DNA of 64,000 nucleotides from positions 81,882,437 to 81,946,436 of the forward strand of contig CM070500.1 of assembly GCA_036346375.1 (NCBI GenBank), given 5' to 3'. This stretch comes from Guadua angustifolia. Its lineage: Eukaryota > Streptophyta > Magnoliopsida > Poales > Poaceae. Positions 21,549 to 31,652 of the stretch are shown here, piece by piece. The notes beneath the pieces are model-generated. The model had not been told where the DNA came from and did not search any database. It saw only the letters and a program-made list of their open reading frames with translations. A program made the position numbers and the translations under genes. Each line of letters begins with the position of its first letter. Position 1 is the stretch's first letter.

Positions 21549-23369
21549 TCCAAAGACCATGCCACGGATGATTGGAAGATCTATTCCTAGAAGATGAACT
21601 TTGTCAGTGGTGTATGTGTGTGTTCTTGGCAAAACAGTGCCATCCATCATGCGATATCAGGAGATTAAACTTTGCTGGCCTAATTTAGTCATGCAAAAAA
21701 AACGGTTGCCACTCTCTCTTGCTATCAGTCTATCACCATGGTTTCTTTATGTCGACACAAAGGCAGTGCAGAGTGGGTTTTTTTTTTTTTTTTGGCCGGA
21801 GAAGGTGAAAGATGAGCTCACAATATTCACTTATTCAGTTTGCAGTGGTATACTGAGAAGGACAGGCAATCACTAGCCTAGCTAGTGCACAAATCCTTTT
21901 TATTTTATTTCCTTCTTTTTGCAACAGTATGTTATGGTTTATTTGTCCTGATAGACTAAACTCTGCATGGACCGCACCATCTCGAACTGTTACTACGGGT
22001 ATATATAATGCAGTGACTCCACTTTTGAGTCTTGATTTTACTGTAAAATTTACTTCTTGCGCTGCAAATAAAGATCCCTAGGTTAATTTGAGAAAAATAA
22101 GGACGGAACAGTAGACCACTCGTCTTTAAATGAATAGAACCTAACTTAACCTAAAATACTTCGACTCTTATCTGTAGATGATTTCGCGTATCATATTATA
22201 AATCCGATCCGGGCCGGCACCTTTTCACTCCTGAATCCTGATAGGATGTTTGTAACTTCCATGAACGAGTCACCGAGCAGGTCCGTGTCATCAAAGATTT
22301 GATTGGATCATGGAACAAATATCTGATAACTGGCCCAAACTGACAGGTGGCAGCCAAGAGATTGTTGCTTAAAGTCGCGCGACAACATCGGTGGTTGGAG
22401 CCCTCATCATGAGTCGCTTTTCGAAAATTCGAACTCGTTGCTTTTCTTAACTCTGATAAAGTTTTTTAAATCTAACAGCCTTTTAAATATTGTCGTAAAA
22501 TTAGTTTCCGTCTCTAACGATAGAAACGTCGTCGAGCAACACGTATTACCCGTCGTACTCTCACACCGCGGAAAGAGCTACTGAGCTTTCATAGCTCGGT
22601 AGGTTATTGTAGCTACCGAGGCTCTTCCGTGGTGTGGGAGTGTGGCAAGTGACGTGTGTCGCGTGATGGCTTCTATAATCACGGATGGACTATTTTTGCA
22701 ATTACGTTTGAAAAGAGAGTAGATTTACAAAAACAATTATCAGAGAATTATAAAAGTGATGATTTCGACGCTTTCCTTGGACAAATGCTCAAGGCACCGA
22801 CAATTATGTTCTATTCTCTCATGTACAGTAATACTCCCTTCGTGAAAATTATAAGAGATATAGTTTGAATATTCTTCTTGAGAAATATAAAACTTGCATG
22901 TAGATTTAATAAATTATTTTTATTATGTCCATATTTATTCTTTCTCAACTGTGTGCATTTATTCATTATTACTCACACAAAAAACTATTCTCTCTCATCT
23001 TACCAAGACAATTATGAAATGGATCTAAGTCATTTTATCTCATACATTTCTCAATTTCGTCATCATCATATTAATCACAGTTATCAATACCATACCGACA
23101 ACAGCCGATATGGCCGATATGTACCATTTTGGCACCTAAACAGGTACGCTCTATGTACCATACCAGTCTTGATACCGGTCAATACTAGCCATAAAAACTT
23201 CGGTACTGGTCAATACTAGTCATACTGGTGGAATTGATACTATGATCTATTGAACTATATGTTATTTAATAGTAATACTATGTATTTGAAGTAATATTAA
23301 AAGTGAAATTTGGTGTCCATATAATTAAACATGTCTATACTTATAAATGTATATTATTATATTAAACCC
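20168..23369 (+). repeat. tandem duplication unit 2 (MYB locus)
   Basis: Second unit of the 3.2-kb head-to-tail repeat. Offset to unit 1 is 3,191 bp at the exon 1 side and grows to about 3,204 bp by the foldback element because of short indels. Confidence 0.95.
22408..22781. mobile_element. foldback element (in unit 2)
   Basis: Duplicate of 19205-19578 carried along by the tandem duplication, with the same arms and core inverted repeat. Confidence 0.6.
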
Positions 23370-23457
23370 GAAACAGTACACCAGTATGGATCAGTACCGG
23401 AATATTTCATTCCAATAGCCAAACTAGCATAGCTTCTGATACGGTATTGACAACTGT
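23077..23457. mobile_element. MITE with ACAGTT(A/G)TCAATACC inverted ends
   Basis: The left end, ACAGTTATCAATACCATACC, and right end (reverse complement ACAGTTGTCAATACCGTATC) form about 20 bp of inverted terminal repeat. AATC flanks both sides (23073-23076, 23458-23461), a possible short TSD. It is rich in GGTAC and CCGATAT words and is non-coding. The truncated twin is at 19867-20159. Confidence 0.6.
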
Positions 23458-23473
23458 AATCTTAATATTTTTG

Positions 23474-23517
23474 TAAAGTCAAAATACGTCTTATATTTTT
23501 TTAATAGATGGAGTAAT
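23474..23517. mobile_element. half of a Stowaway-like MITE
   Basis: GTCAAAATACGTCTTATATT followed by TTTTTAATAGATGGAGTAA matches one arm of the common grass Stowaway type (TACTCC...AAGACG). The partner arm was not found nearby. Confidence 0.45.
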
Positions 23518-24286
23518 TCATTGCTTTGGTAACGATCAGAGCCTTGTGCCTAACAAAACACAGTTAAAAATGGCGCCATCACGAGGATAGAAAGTCATAC
23601 GGGAGATAAAGGGAGAAGAAGATTAGATTGGGACATATTCGTGTAAAGCCAAAGCGTAGGATACAAACCGCAGATTGGAATTGGAGTTGCACGTAGGCCC
23701 TGCGCGTGCTGAGAAAGTATTGTTAATTAACGTCTGGAATGGTTGGCGAGATAAAGGGTGTGAGTGAGCAAAGAAAAATCAGACAAGGTTGGTGCGCTGC
23801 AGTCTTATCTTTGATCATTTGATCCGCAGGGCCGCAGGGGACATGGAAGAATAAGCTTCTTTTATAGTCTTTTTCGGACCTGGGAAACTGGGAGCAAAGC
23901 TAATAATTCCAACGCCTAGAGATAAATCCATTGTTCTAAATAGCATGACTTGAGTTGCGATAAATATACTTTATTCACACACTTCTGCCGCTATAAAATT
24001 AGTCATAACAACTGCAGAACCTCGCCGTAGCAACCGCTGCGGGTCCTCGTCCGTCGCTCTTGCCTCTTGGCGCGGTCCGTTCTGAACTTGACAATTTGTT
24101 TCCAATTCTACAAAAAATTAAACTGTTTGTCGTGCAAATTCTGCAAACTTAAGCTCGTACTAGGTTGGATTGCGCGCGATGCCGCGTCGTAAGGAAAAAA
24201 TCTGGTTGGGCTACGCGTGATGCCGCGCCGCGAGGGAAAAATCTAGCTGTTTTTAAAAAAAACTGTGTTGCGGGACCTAAACGCCA
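23518..24286. other. intergenic, no gene recognised
   Basis: Mixed-composition intergenic sequence with no conserved frame. From about 24170 the words GATGCCGCGYCG and GGAAAAAATCT repeat loosely as a lead-in to the tandem repeat that follows. Confidence 0.45.
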
Positions 24287-24552
24287 TTTCGAATTTTTTC
24301 GGGTCCAATCTACCAAAAAAATCGGCGAAAGGACCTAAACACGATTTTCAATTTAGCTATAAACCGTGCGCAGGGACCTGGACGCAATCGATATTTCTCG
24401 GGGCTATTTTACCTAAAAAATTTCGAATTTTTTCAGGTCCAATCTAAAAAAACGGCAAAAGGATCTAAACGCGATTTCCAATTCAGCTATAAACCGTGTG
24501 CAGGGACCTGGACGTAATTTCGATATTTCTCGTGGCTATTTTACCTAAAAAA
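24287..24552 (+). repeat. tandem repeat, two 132-134-bp units plus partial
   Basis: Units start TTTCGAATTTTTTC at 24287 and 24421. Both contain GGTCCAATCTA, GGACCTAAAC-like, AGCTATAAACCGTG and CAGGGACCTGGACG, ending GGCTATTTTACCTAAAAAA. A third partial unit with AACTAAACGCGATTTTCGA follows to about 24620. AT-rich, non-coding. Confidence 0.85.
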
Positions 24553-24620
24553 CGGTTGGAAGGAACTAAACGCGATTTTCGATTTTCCCGAAAAGACCTA
24601 ATCGCAATTTTCGGATTTTT

Positions 24621-27221
24621 CAGGAGAACCTTGCTGGAGGGCGACACATGGCCCCCTGGTTGAGCGCCAATCCCAGACGCTTTATATTAGAGTATATTCG
24701 TGTTCCAAACACGTTGGCACGGCGTCAAATCAAGCCACCGAAGAACCGAGGCAAAGAGCGGAACAGCAGTCAGCTCCCCATTGGTCGCTCGGTCTCTCGC
24801 AGACGTTACTACTGCACAAACTGACCGGGAGAAAGGAACCCGCCAAAGAGTAGAGAAGCGACCGATCGGGCAATAAAGATTGCGCTGTACGATCCTATTT
24901 TGGTACAGCCGGTTTCAAGTTCGGGCCTTCTCATTCACAATAAAACGGTAGCAGAATAATGGCTCCGATAAAGTAGGACCAAAGATCAAATTTTTAGATA
25001 AGGATTAAAATCCGGTCTCTGCAATTGCACACAACCGAGTTCCTACAAATATTATATCTACATAGCATTATTGAATAATAAAGACAAAGGAAGTGTAAAA
25101 TTAAAAGTAAATTCTATAATTGCTTCTCCATCTATTCTTAGAAAAAATGTCCAACGCCACAACCTCCAATGCATTGCAAACCAGTCGAATGGTCTCCCTG
25201 TTGTTCTCAGACTGCAATAGAGCCTAAAACTGCATCCAGCATGTTCCCCTAAACGTAGCCTTTATTACTACCAGCCTGGATCGCAGAACACTCCCCCTTT
25301 TCATTGGATTGCTTAGCGATAACATCATCAGGAACCTTATCCGCAAGCGATCTAGAAGCCCCTGTGGTTTCCAACACTCTGGCGCTACCAAAGAAGAACA
25401 CCGCGACTATTTGAATCGCGCGCCTCCAAAATCTTGAACACGAGCACGGACTCCATACCGTCCACGACAACGCCCTTGAAATCTTGGGAACGAAGACCTC
25501 CACGAAAGCGGGATGAAGTTGACCACCATAGTCGCGACCATGAAATCGATCGCCACCAAGAACCACCGCAGTCCACCACCAACCGCCCACCATTCAAATT
25601 CGAATGAATGACAGGCGAACATTCGGGACTGACGAAACAACAGGAACCAAAGATCAAATGAACTGACCTTTTTCTTAGACATTGTATGACAGACGTGCTG
25701 AAGTTCATTACTTATCTTTTGTGAACGGTTTAAGTTTTTGGATGAACTGATTATTAAATGTAACTCAATACCGTGAGATTTATTACACTGATCTAAACTG
25801 GGGATGTGCTGAGGAACCTAATGTTGGGCAAAGTCTGGGGAGTGATAACCGATGCAACCAGCAGAGACGATCAGATCCACTTTTTTTTGCAAGTGTGTCA
25901 CACGGCAAAAACAAGACCATTTTGTTCAGGAAAGAAAGTATAGTATCTAACTATGACCTGTGGCTCATCCTGTACGATGATTGCTTTCTTCTTTCTGAAA
26001 GCAATATCTTTTGCTGAAGGAAAACAGATGCCTACAAGCTCATGCTTGACTTTTTTCCCCCCTTCTTGTTTTATGTTTGCTTGGACAGTTCGATTGTTCG
26101 GCGAAGCATGTGTTAGTTGCCTCTACATTTGAAAGATAGATTGACTTGATGGAAGAGAGCATCTTGTTCTCATTTTTTTCGATATATATTCGTACAGAGA
26201 ACGAGTTTTTCATCGACCCTGCCTACAAATGAAATTGCTACAACCCATCGTTGAAAATACAGGGCAAGGCACTCCATTCTGCGCTCGAAGAGAAGAAACG
26301 TGTCAACAACTATTTCCATCTGCGTCATAGAAAGTTTTTGTTCGTATGCATAACAACGCTAAACTAAGATATCTACTAAAAATTAGTAGCGATTATTATA
26401 AGAGCGACGGTACAAAGAATAAGTAAATGTTCCTGCGGAGATGAGGAATCTGGAGGCGACAGTTTAGCAAAGAAGCCAAGTTCTAGGATCTGCTTGTCAG
26501 TAAATAGTCAATCCTCGAGTGTTTAATTCAGAGTAGCACATTTCCTTTAGCACAAGGGGAAAGGTGACATATCCATCATGTGTGCACGAAACAAGGCGAT
26601 TTTTTCAAGGACCGGGACATCTGAACCACTGTTGTTTTCAGGGTGGTTGTTACTAGTATTAGGGAGCAACAGGAAGTGTATAGTGAGCAACACAAAAGTA
26701 GAACAATTGATTAGTGCCTAAGACTGGGTATGGCGTGATTAGTATATACCCTGTAGCAGATATAGGGATGCAAATTATTGTCAATTGAACAACAGTAACT
26801 GGATAGAACCATCAATGCTTCAACAATTGACAACAATTTTCATTGCAAATTGGTGGAATCTCTTGCATCTGGGATGGGAGCCTGGAACTCCATAGATGCA
26901 GAAGTCCATCACATATCTCAGATCGGTGAAACTGATACAAAGTGAATGTGGGATGACTGAAGAAAGAATTGAAGTGCTAGCGTGTCGATAAATCTTCTAG
27001 AATATTTCATTACCATCTCAACTTTTTATGGAAGTACTGCAGATTGCAACTCACGGTGTGTGCGCATTTAGCATAGATATAAGCATTGGCCAACATAAAT
27101 AATTCCTGAAGAAGGTTCAGATGGAGGAAGAAACCTTCCAGGTGCGAGGCATGGGGAAGAAGGCCTATGCCGGTACGGCTCTATGCGTTCCAAGATGCGT
27201 GAATGTTTGGTCTATTTGGCT
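24621..27221. other. intergenic, no gene recognised
   Basis: No repeat structure or conserved domain seen. Overlapping minus-strand frames at 25249-25708 (up to 114 codons) are open in three phases and match nothing recognised. A decayed gene fragment is possible but unsupported. Confidence 0.4.
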
Positions 27222-27470
27222 CCGCTGGACATTCTTTTTTTATATTTAGCCTCCGTACTGACAAAACTATAAATTATTTATAGCCTTCTTTCCAATTATA
27301 GAATTATATATCTGGCCTAATTTCCAATTTTAGAAACACTATTTGGCTGTGCTGGACATTCTTCCTTTATATTTAGACTCGTACTAACAAAACTATAAAT
27401 CTAGCCTCCTTTTCAATTATAGAATTATAAATCTTGTCTACTTTTCAATGTTAGAAACATCGACAGACAA
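27222..27470 (+). repeat. tandem duplication, two ~125-bp AT-rich units
   Basis: Units start at about 27222 and 27347 (GCTGGACATTCTT). They share TTTATATTTAG, CAAAACTATAAAT, CAATTATAGAATTATA and TTAGAAACA. Both units are diverged by substitutions. Confidence 0.75.
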
Positions 27471-27474
27471 TACA

Positions 27475-28064
27475 TGTTATCTACTGGGCTCCCCTACTGC
27501 ACTAGGTCACCGACACCGTAACGCTTCCCATCAGCGTAACACGTATGGAGTGTCCACCATGGCCAATGAGATACGCATTACCTGTGCTTAGTAGGTATCT
27601 ACCATGGCAGGAAAACGAGGCCTGCTATCTACCGCGTTTGTCATAGTTGCCGTGGTAGATGAAGCTGTTGTGATATTGACGACTTGGTGCGGTAGAAGAA
27701 TACTACAGATGATACGTGTCAACTATCGGTGCTTTCACGATCGGAGAAAAAAAAAAGTTAGATTTACCTTCTCGTTCGGAAGGAAGCCAAAGACGAAAAA
27801 AAAAGACCAGTGACTCATCACCGTGTCCGATGAGTGGGCTCGGCGACGAATGTTGTCCCTATGCAATCGCTGCGTGATGAACAGATGGGCCGGACCCAAC
27901 ACGGCAACTGACGACAGAAAGAACAGATGGGCTGTGACGGATAGTTTATTTTTTCTTGGGCTGATTAAGTCGCCAAACATTATGATTTCAGTTGTGCCGA
28001 CATGACACGAGATGGTCGGTTATTGCTCTGTCACGTTTCAATGGGAAATAAATCATAGCCGCAA
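27475..28064. other. intergenic, no gene recognised
   Basis: No domain or repeat seen. Short frames with Lys/Phe runs around 27735-27813 derive from A and T tracts. Confidence 0.45.
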
Positions 28065-28411
28065 GTAGAGGTGGACATATGGGCCCCATGCCGCCATACG
28101 GTCTAATCCGAAGCACGGTTCGGCATGAAATGTGCCGTGCCGGGTCGAGGATCCAGGCATGGTGGATTGCACAGCCCGGCATGGCCGTCTGGATCGTGCC
28201 CGTGCCGGTCTGGCATGGCGGCGGCATGCCCGAGCACAGGGGCACAGCGGGTACGGAGAAGTCACGCTCAGGCCGTGGCCGCCTCTCGCCCCACCTCGCG
28301 CCGTGGTCGCCTCGCTCCCGCCACCGCCTCCCGTACCGCCTTCGCCACAAGGATGTGGAGAGGGGGGATAGGGGTTACCTGGGAGCAACCATGTCACCGG
28401 GGCGCCGCGTC
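28065..28411 (+). mobile_element. probable hAT-type element fragment, 5' end only
   Basis: TAGAGGTGGACATATGGGCC at 28065 matches the terminal TAGAGGTGGGC of the complete hAT element at 45294-45898. GC-rich sequence with GGCATGG and GCCGTGCC words follows. The other terminus was not found; the right side is now occupied by the solo LTR at 28412. Open frames across this stretch run into the LTR and are not genes. Confidence 0.4.
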
Positions 28412-28826
28412 TGTAAGTTCAACCATCATTAGTTGTGGTTTTGGTGTTAATGACAAATCTAATCTATTGTTAATGACAAATCTCGTATTAAGATTATCCC
28501 CTAATGCGATATTATTATTAATGACAAATCTTGTATCGAGACTAACTTGTTTATTTAGAATATCTTTGTTTAGTCTCATCGCATTGAAAAATGGAAAACC
28601 CAAGGTATGTTTGCATATTCATCTTAATATTAGTTGCATACTTTGGAGTCAAGTTAAAGTATGAATATCCCCGTTATATTAACTACAAAATGTGTATCAT
28701 GTTTCCCAATCCATATATTACATGGATGCACATATTTAGGGGGAGTTCACACCCTAACTTGAAGAATCAATTTAAATGATGATTTAAATTGAGTTCATTT
28801 GTCGTGTTAATCATTAGAGAACACTT

Positions 28827-30072
28827 CATCATGTGTTGATGGTGTTTCGTGATTAAGAAAGGACAATGAATAGTTCTTAAGTATAATAAGGCATGAGTTG
28901 CATTATTGTACTTAAGACATACATAAATCATTTCAAGTGATTTAGGGTTGTGCTCAATTGATCTAAAGGCATCCATTATGTGTTAATGGAGTGCAAGAGA
29001 TGATTGAGACAACCATGCATCTTGGACTAACAATTTTATGAGTTGTGATTGAGTTAGGTCCAAAGATGGATGAGAACGGGACTTGGATGGCATCAAGAGT
29101 TGATGGACGTCAAGGATGTATCCCAAGAAAAGAAGAGTGATGATCCCGGGAGTATCAAGTGATGATCTTAAAGACCCCAAAGGGGATTGCTTATGCTGCG
29201 TATGCTGAAGGTATAAGTAGATAGGCTAAGGACTTTCTAGTCTTTATGTCTAGTTATTTATCGCCGTACTATTAAGAGGGGTTGCCTTTTTCGCTTGAGC
29301 TTCATCATGTGTTGGTGATCTCATTCCGCGTTCACTCGAGCTCAAACCATTTGGATTTGGTTTTCGCATAATGCTTTGATTTGCATGTGTTGCAAATGGG
29401 ATAAGCTAATGCGTTGGCTTTGGCGTGGAGTTCACTTTTGCATGTGTTGCATTAGTTGAAGCTTCACGTTTTGGTTCGCAAAACTATCTTTCTTAAAATC
29501 GTGTGGTTGCTTGGAGCTAAGTTTTGCATGTGTTGCAAAGGAGAGCTCAAGCATGATTTAGTGTTTGTGTGCTCGTATGGAGCTAGAGGCTTGCATGTGT
29601 TGCAAGTAGAGAGCTCATACTGTTGAATCGGTTTTGGTGTGAAGTTTGGTTTTGGTGTTGCATTGAACTAGAGAATTGCATGTGTTGCAATTAGAGTTCA
29701 TGCACCTTGAATTTGTGTTGCTTGGAGCTAGACTTTTGCATGTGTTGCAAAGAGTAGTGCTCAAGCATGAAATGGTTTAATGTGTTATTTGCAAGTTCGT
29801 TGTCGAATAAACCGAGGTTTATGAGTCCTAATCCCGAGAGCATGTGAGTGGGGCTTGCAACGGATGTTGGCAAGTTGACCGGTCTTGTGTTGACCTTCAC
29901 ATGGCTAGGGGATTAATCTCATAAACTCGAGTTTGATTTGCTTAATACGCTTTTGCAAATAGATTTTGAATTGCTCGTGAAATGTGTTTTCGTGAATTTG
30001 GTCGAGTTCTTTGAGCATGGGCTAAAGTGGTGCAAATATGTTTTGCACGGGTGTTTGATCATGTGTTGATCA
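28827..30072 (+). other. hairpin array 1a: constant TGTGT loop, variable stems
   Basis: Hairpins with loop TGTGT: CATCA/TGATG (28827-28841), TCCATTA/TAATGGA (28972-28990), TCATCA/TGGTGA (29302-29318), ATTTGCA/TGCAAAT (29379-29397), TGCA/TGCA (29439-29451), TTTGCA/TGCAAA (29523-29539), CTTGCA/TGCAAG (29590-29606), AATTGCA/TGCAATT (29674-29692), TTTGCA/TGCAAA (29735-29751), TGATCA/TGATCA (30056-30072). Variants: a long arm, TCTTAAGTA/TACTTAAGA, around loop TGAGT (28875-28917), and GTGCAAA/TTTGCAC with loop TATGT (30030-30048). Stems differ but remain complementary. Function unknown; could act as DNA or RNA structure. Confidence 0.8.
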
Positions 30073-30137
30073 TCTTGAGGCTCAAAGAATTGCATTTGGA
30101 TCTTCGGAGAAAAAGTTTGTGAAAAATCCAGAATTGT

Positions 30138-30790
30138 GTGGTGTGACCAACCTTTGATTGGTGTGACCAACCTTAGGGCTTGGTGTAAATGGGTGGTGTG
30201 ACCAATGGTTGAGCGGTCCAACCAACCATTGTGTGGCTAACCCTAATTGTGGTGTGACCATTTGTTGAGCGGTGTGACCAATCTTTGAGTGGTCCAACCA
30301 ATTGTCATGCGGTCCAACCAATGGTTGTGTGGTGTGACCGTGTTTGCTGATTTTGTTAAGGCGGTTGGACCGAGGTCCATCAGTTGACTAGGCGAGTGGT
30401 CGGACCGGCTCAGGCGGTGCGACCGCCTGGGTTTCGCAGCGACGCCCATAAGGCGGCTGGCAACGGCGCCCAAGCCATCAAACCGGCGCCTCCCGCGTGT
30501 TTTTCCAAATGGCGGCGCTTTGGGGCTGCGTGCGAAGCGCACCGCCCGGCCTGGCCGGACCGGTGCGCGGTGCAACCGCTCGTCCCCCGGCGTGTTTTTT
30601 CCAGAGACGCGTTGTTTTCGGTTTTTGCTGAGGTTGAACGGGCGGTGCGACCGGAAGAGAGGCGGTTGGACCGGCCTCGCGGTGCGACCGGGTGGTGTCA
30701 AGCGCGATCAAGTAATGTAATCTGATCGGTTTTCCGACCGTTAGCATGTGAGGGCGGTCGGACGCCGAGGTCTGTCGGACCGGAAAATCC
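30138..30790 (+). promoter_or_regulatory. palindromic motif array, cores GGTGTGACC and GCGGTCGGACCG
   Basis: First GTGTGACCAACC and GGTCCAACCAA words (30138-30340), then GC-rich GCGGTKSGACCG words to 30790, in both orientations. The array ends about 45 bp before the TATA box. It is the positional equivalent of the arrays at 10318-10900, 39630-39870 and 52801-53095 despite different core sequence. Confidence 0.75.
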
Positions 30791-30810
30791 TGTTTTTGCG
30801 TTTCGCCCCA

Positions 30811-30840
30811 AACGGCTAGTTTTTCTTTGTGGGCTATAAA
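30811..30840 (+). promoter_or_regulatory. AACGGCTAGTTTT box and TATA box
   Basis: AACGGCTAGTTTTTC starts at 30811 and CTATAAA ends at 30840. It is the same arrangement as in the other three LTRs of this type. Confidence 0.7.
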
Positions 30841-30919
30841 GGGAGACCTTGAGGCGGTGGTGTGTGCCGGTGTTATTGTAAAGGGTTTTGGCTCTTGTGT
30901 GAGTATTTGGGAGAGGTGT

Positions 30920-31090
30920 TGCATGTGTTGCACACTCTCAATTGGTTCTTGAGCTAAGAGTGAACTAATTGCATGTGTTGCAATTAGGAGTGGGTTTAAG
31001 AGGCTCTTGTGCATGTGTTGCACTTGAGTGAGGTCCTTGTGCATGTGTTGCATTTGGTGATCACCGAGGCGCATTTGTTGTGCCCGGTGA
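30920..31090 (+). other. hairpin array 1b, downstream of the TATA box
   Basis: Five more hairpins: TGCA/TGCA (30920-30932), CTAATTGCA/TGCAATTAG, 9 bp (30965-30987), GTGCA/TGCAC (31009-31023), TGCA/TGCA (31040-31052), and GGCGCA/TGTGCC with loop TTTGT and outer TCACC/GGTGA (31061-31090). Being downstream of the TATA box, these should be in the transcript. Confidence 0.75.
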
Positions 31091-31113
31091 AGTTCAAGCG
31101 AAGGAGCGGCTTG

Positions 31114-31144
31114 TTACTCTTGGAGGTTGCCGACTCCTAGACGG
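31114..31144 (+). other. conserved LTR leader hairpin
   Basis: TTACTCTTGGAGGTTGCCGA then CTCCTAGACGG. Arms TCTTGGAG and CTCCTAGA pair with one mismatch. The same block is in all four LTRs of this type. Confidence 0.7.
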
Positions 31145-31652
31145 CGTAGGCGTCGTGCTTGTGGGAGCTCTCGAGGTGTGAGAAGCCCCCAAGTTTGTGA
31201 AGGTTCGGGTTGAGCCTACGCGAAGCGTGAAAACCACACTAGTGGAAAGAGGCGGGTGCTCGAGCGGGGCCGGTCCGAGTCGTCGGCTTGCCTCAACGTG
31301 GACTAGGGAGACCGGCAAGTCTCCGAACACCACGGAAAAATATCGGTTGTCCTTGTCTCATTTACATTCAAGTATTTACATTGTTGATATATTCATGATT
31401 GCTTGATTGTAGAATTGCTTAGTATTATTGATTAGTTCAATTTAGCAATTCTAGCGTAGAGACATAAATTAGTTAGTGCACTAGTGAGCCTAGTTGATTT
31501 AGGCCTTAATTGTCAAAACCTAAATTATCGCTCCGCATTTATATTTGAGTAGGTTCTAATTTAGGGTGTATTAGAGCGAATTGTTTAGCAAGAGATCGAA
31601 TTTTGTAATCGCCTATTCACCCCTCTAGGCGCATCCTCGACCCTCTGGCGTC

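Larger units (their letters stand above)
28412..31647 (+). mobile_element. solo LTR of Sirevirus/Maximus type, TSD GCGTC
   Basis: Starts TGTAAGTTCAACCATCATTAG and ends TTCACCCCTCTAGGCGCATCC plus TCGACCCTCTG. Identical GCGTC flanks lie at 28407-28411 and 31648-31652. It is homologous throughout to the solo LTR at 37470-40726, whose last bases read CCCTACA. Order inside: hairpin array, palindromic array, CTAG box and TATA box (30834), more hairpins, conserved leader hairpin, and a terminal CGCCTA...TAGGCG stem. No internal region, so solo. The CA terminus is mutated, which slightly lowers certainty of the right end. Confidence 0.85.

Noticed and set aside
25249..25708. Overlapping minus-strand frames with Trp/Gly/Val-rich product
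   Set aside because: Open in three phases at once, no recognised domain, no exon partners; insufficient to call a gene.
28125..28664. 179-codon plus-strand frame
   Set aside because: It runs from a hAT-like fragment across the TSD into the solo LTR at 28412, and so is a chance fusion.
30478..31074. 198-codon minus-strand frame
   Set aside because: It covers the palindrome array and hairpins of a solo LTR; repeated residues come from the repeats, and the sister LTR does not keep it.
28827..31090. CRISPR-like array (repeat CATGTGTTG with variable spacers)
   Set aside because: Spacing is irregular, the repeat is only 9 bp, the flanks are self-complementary, and it is inside a plant LTR. It is a hairpin array, not CRISPR.
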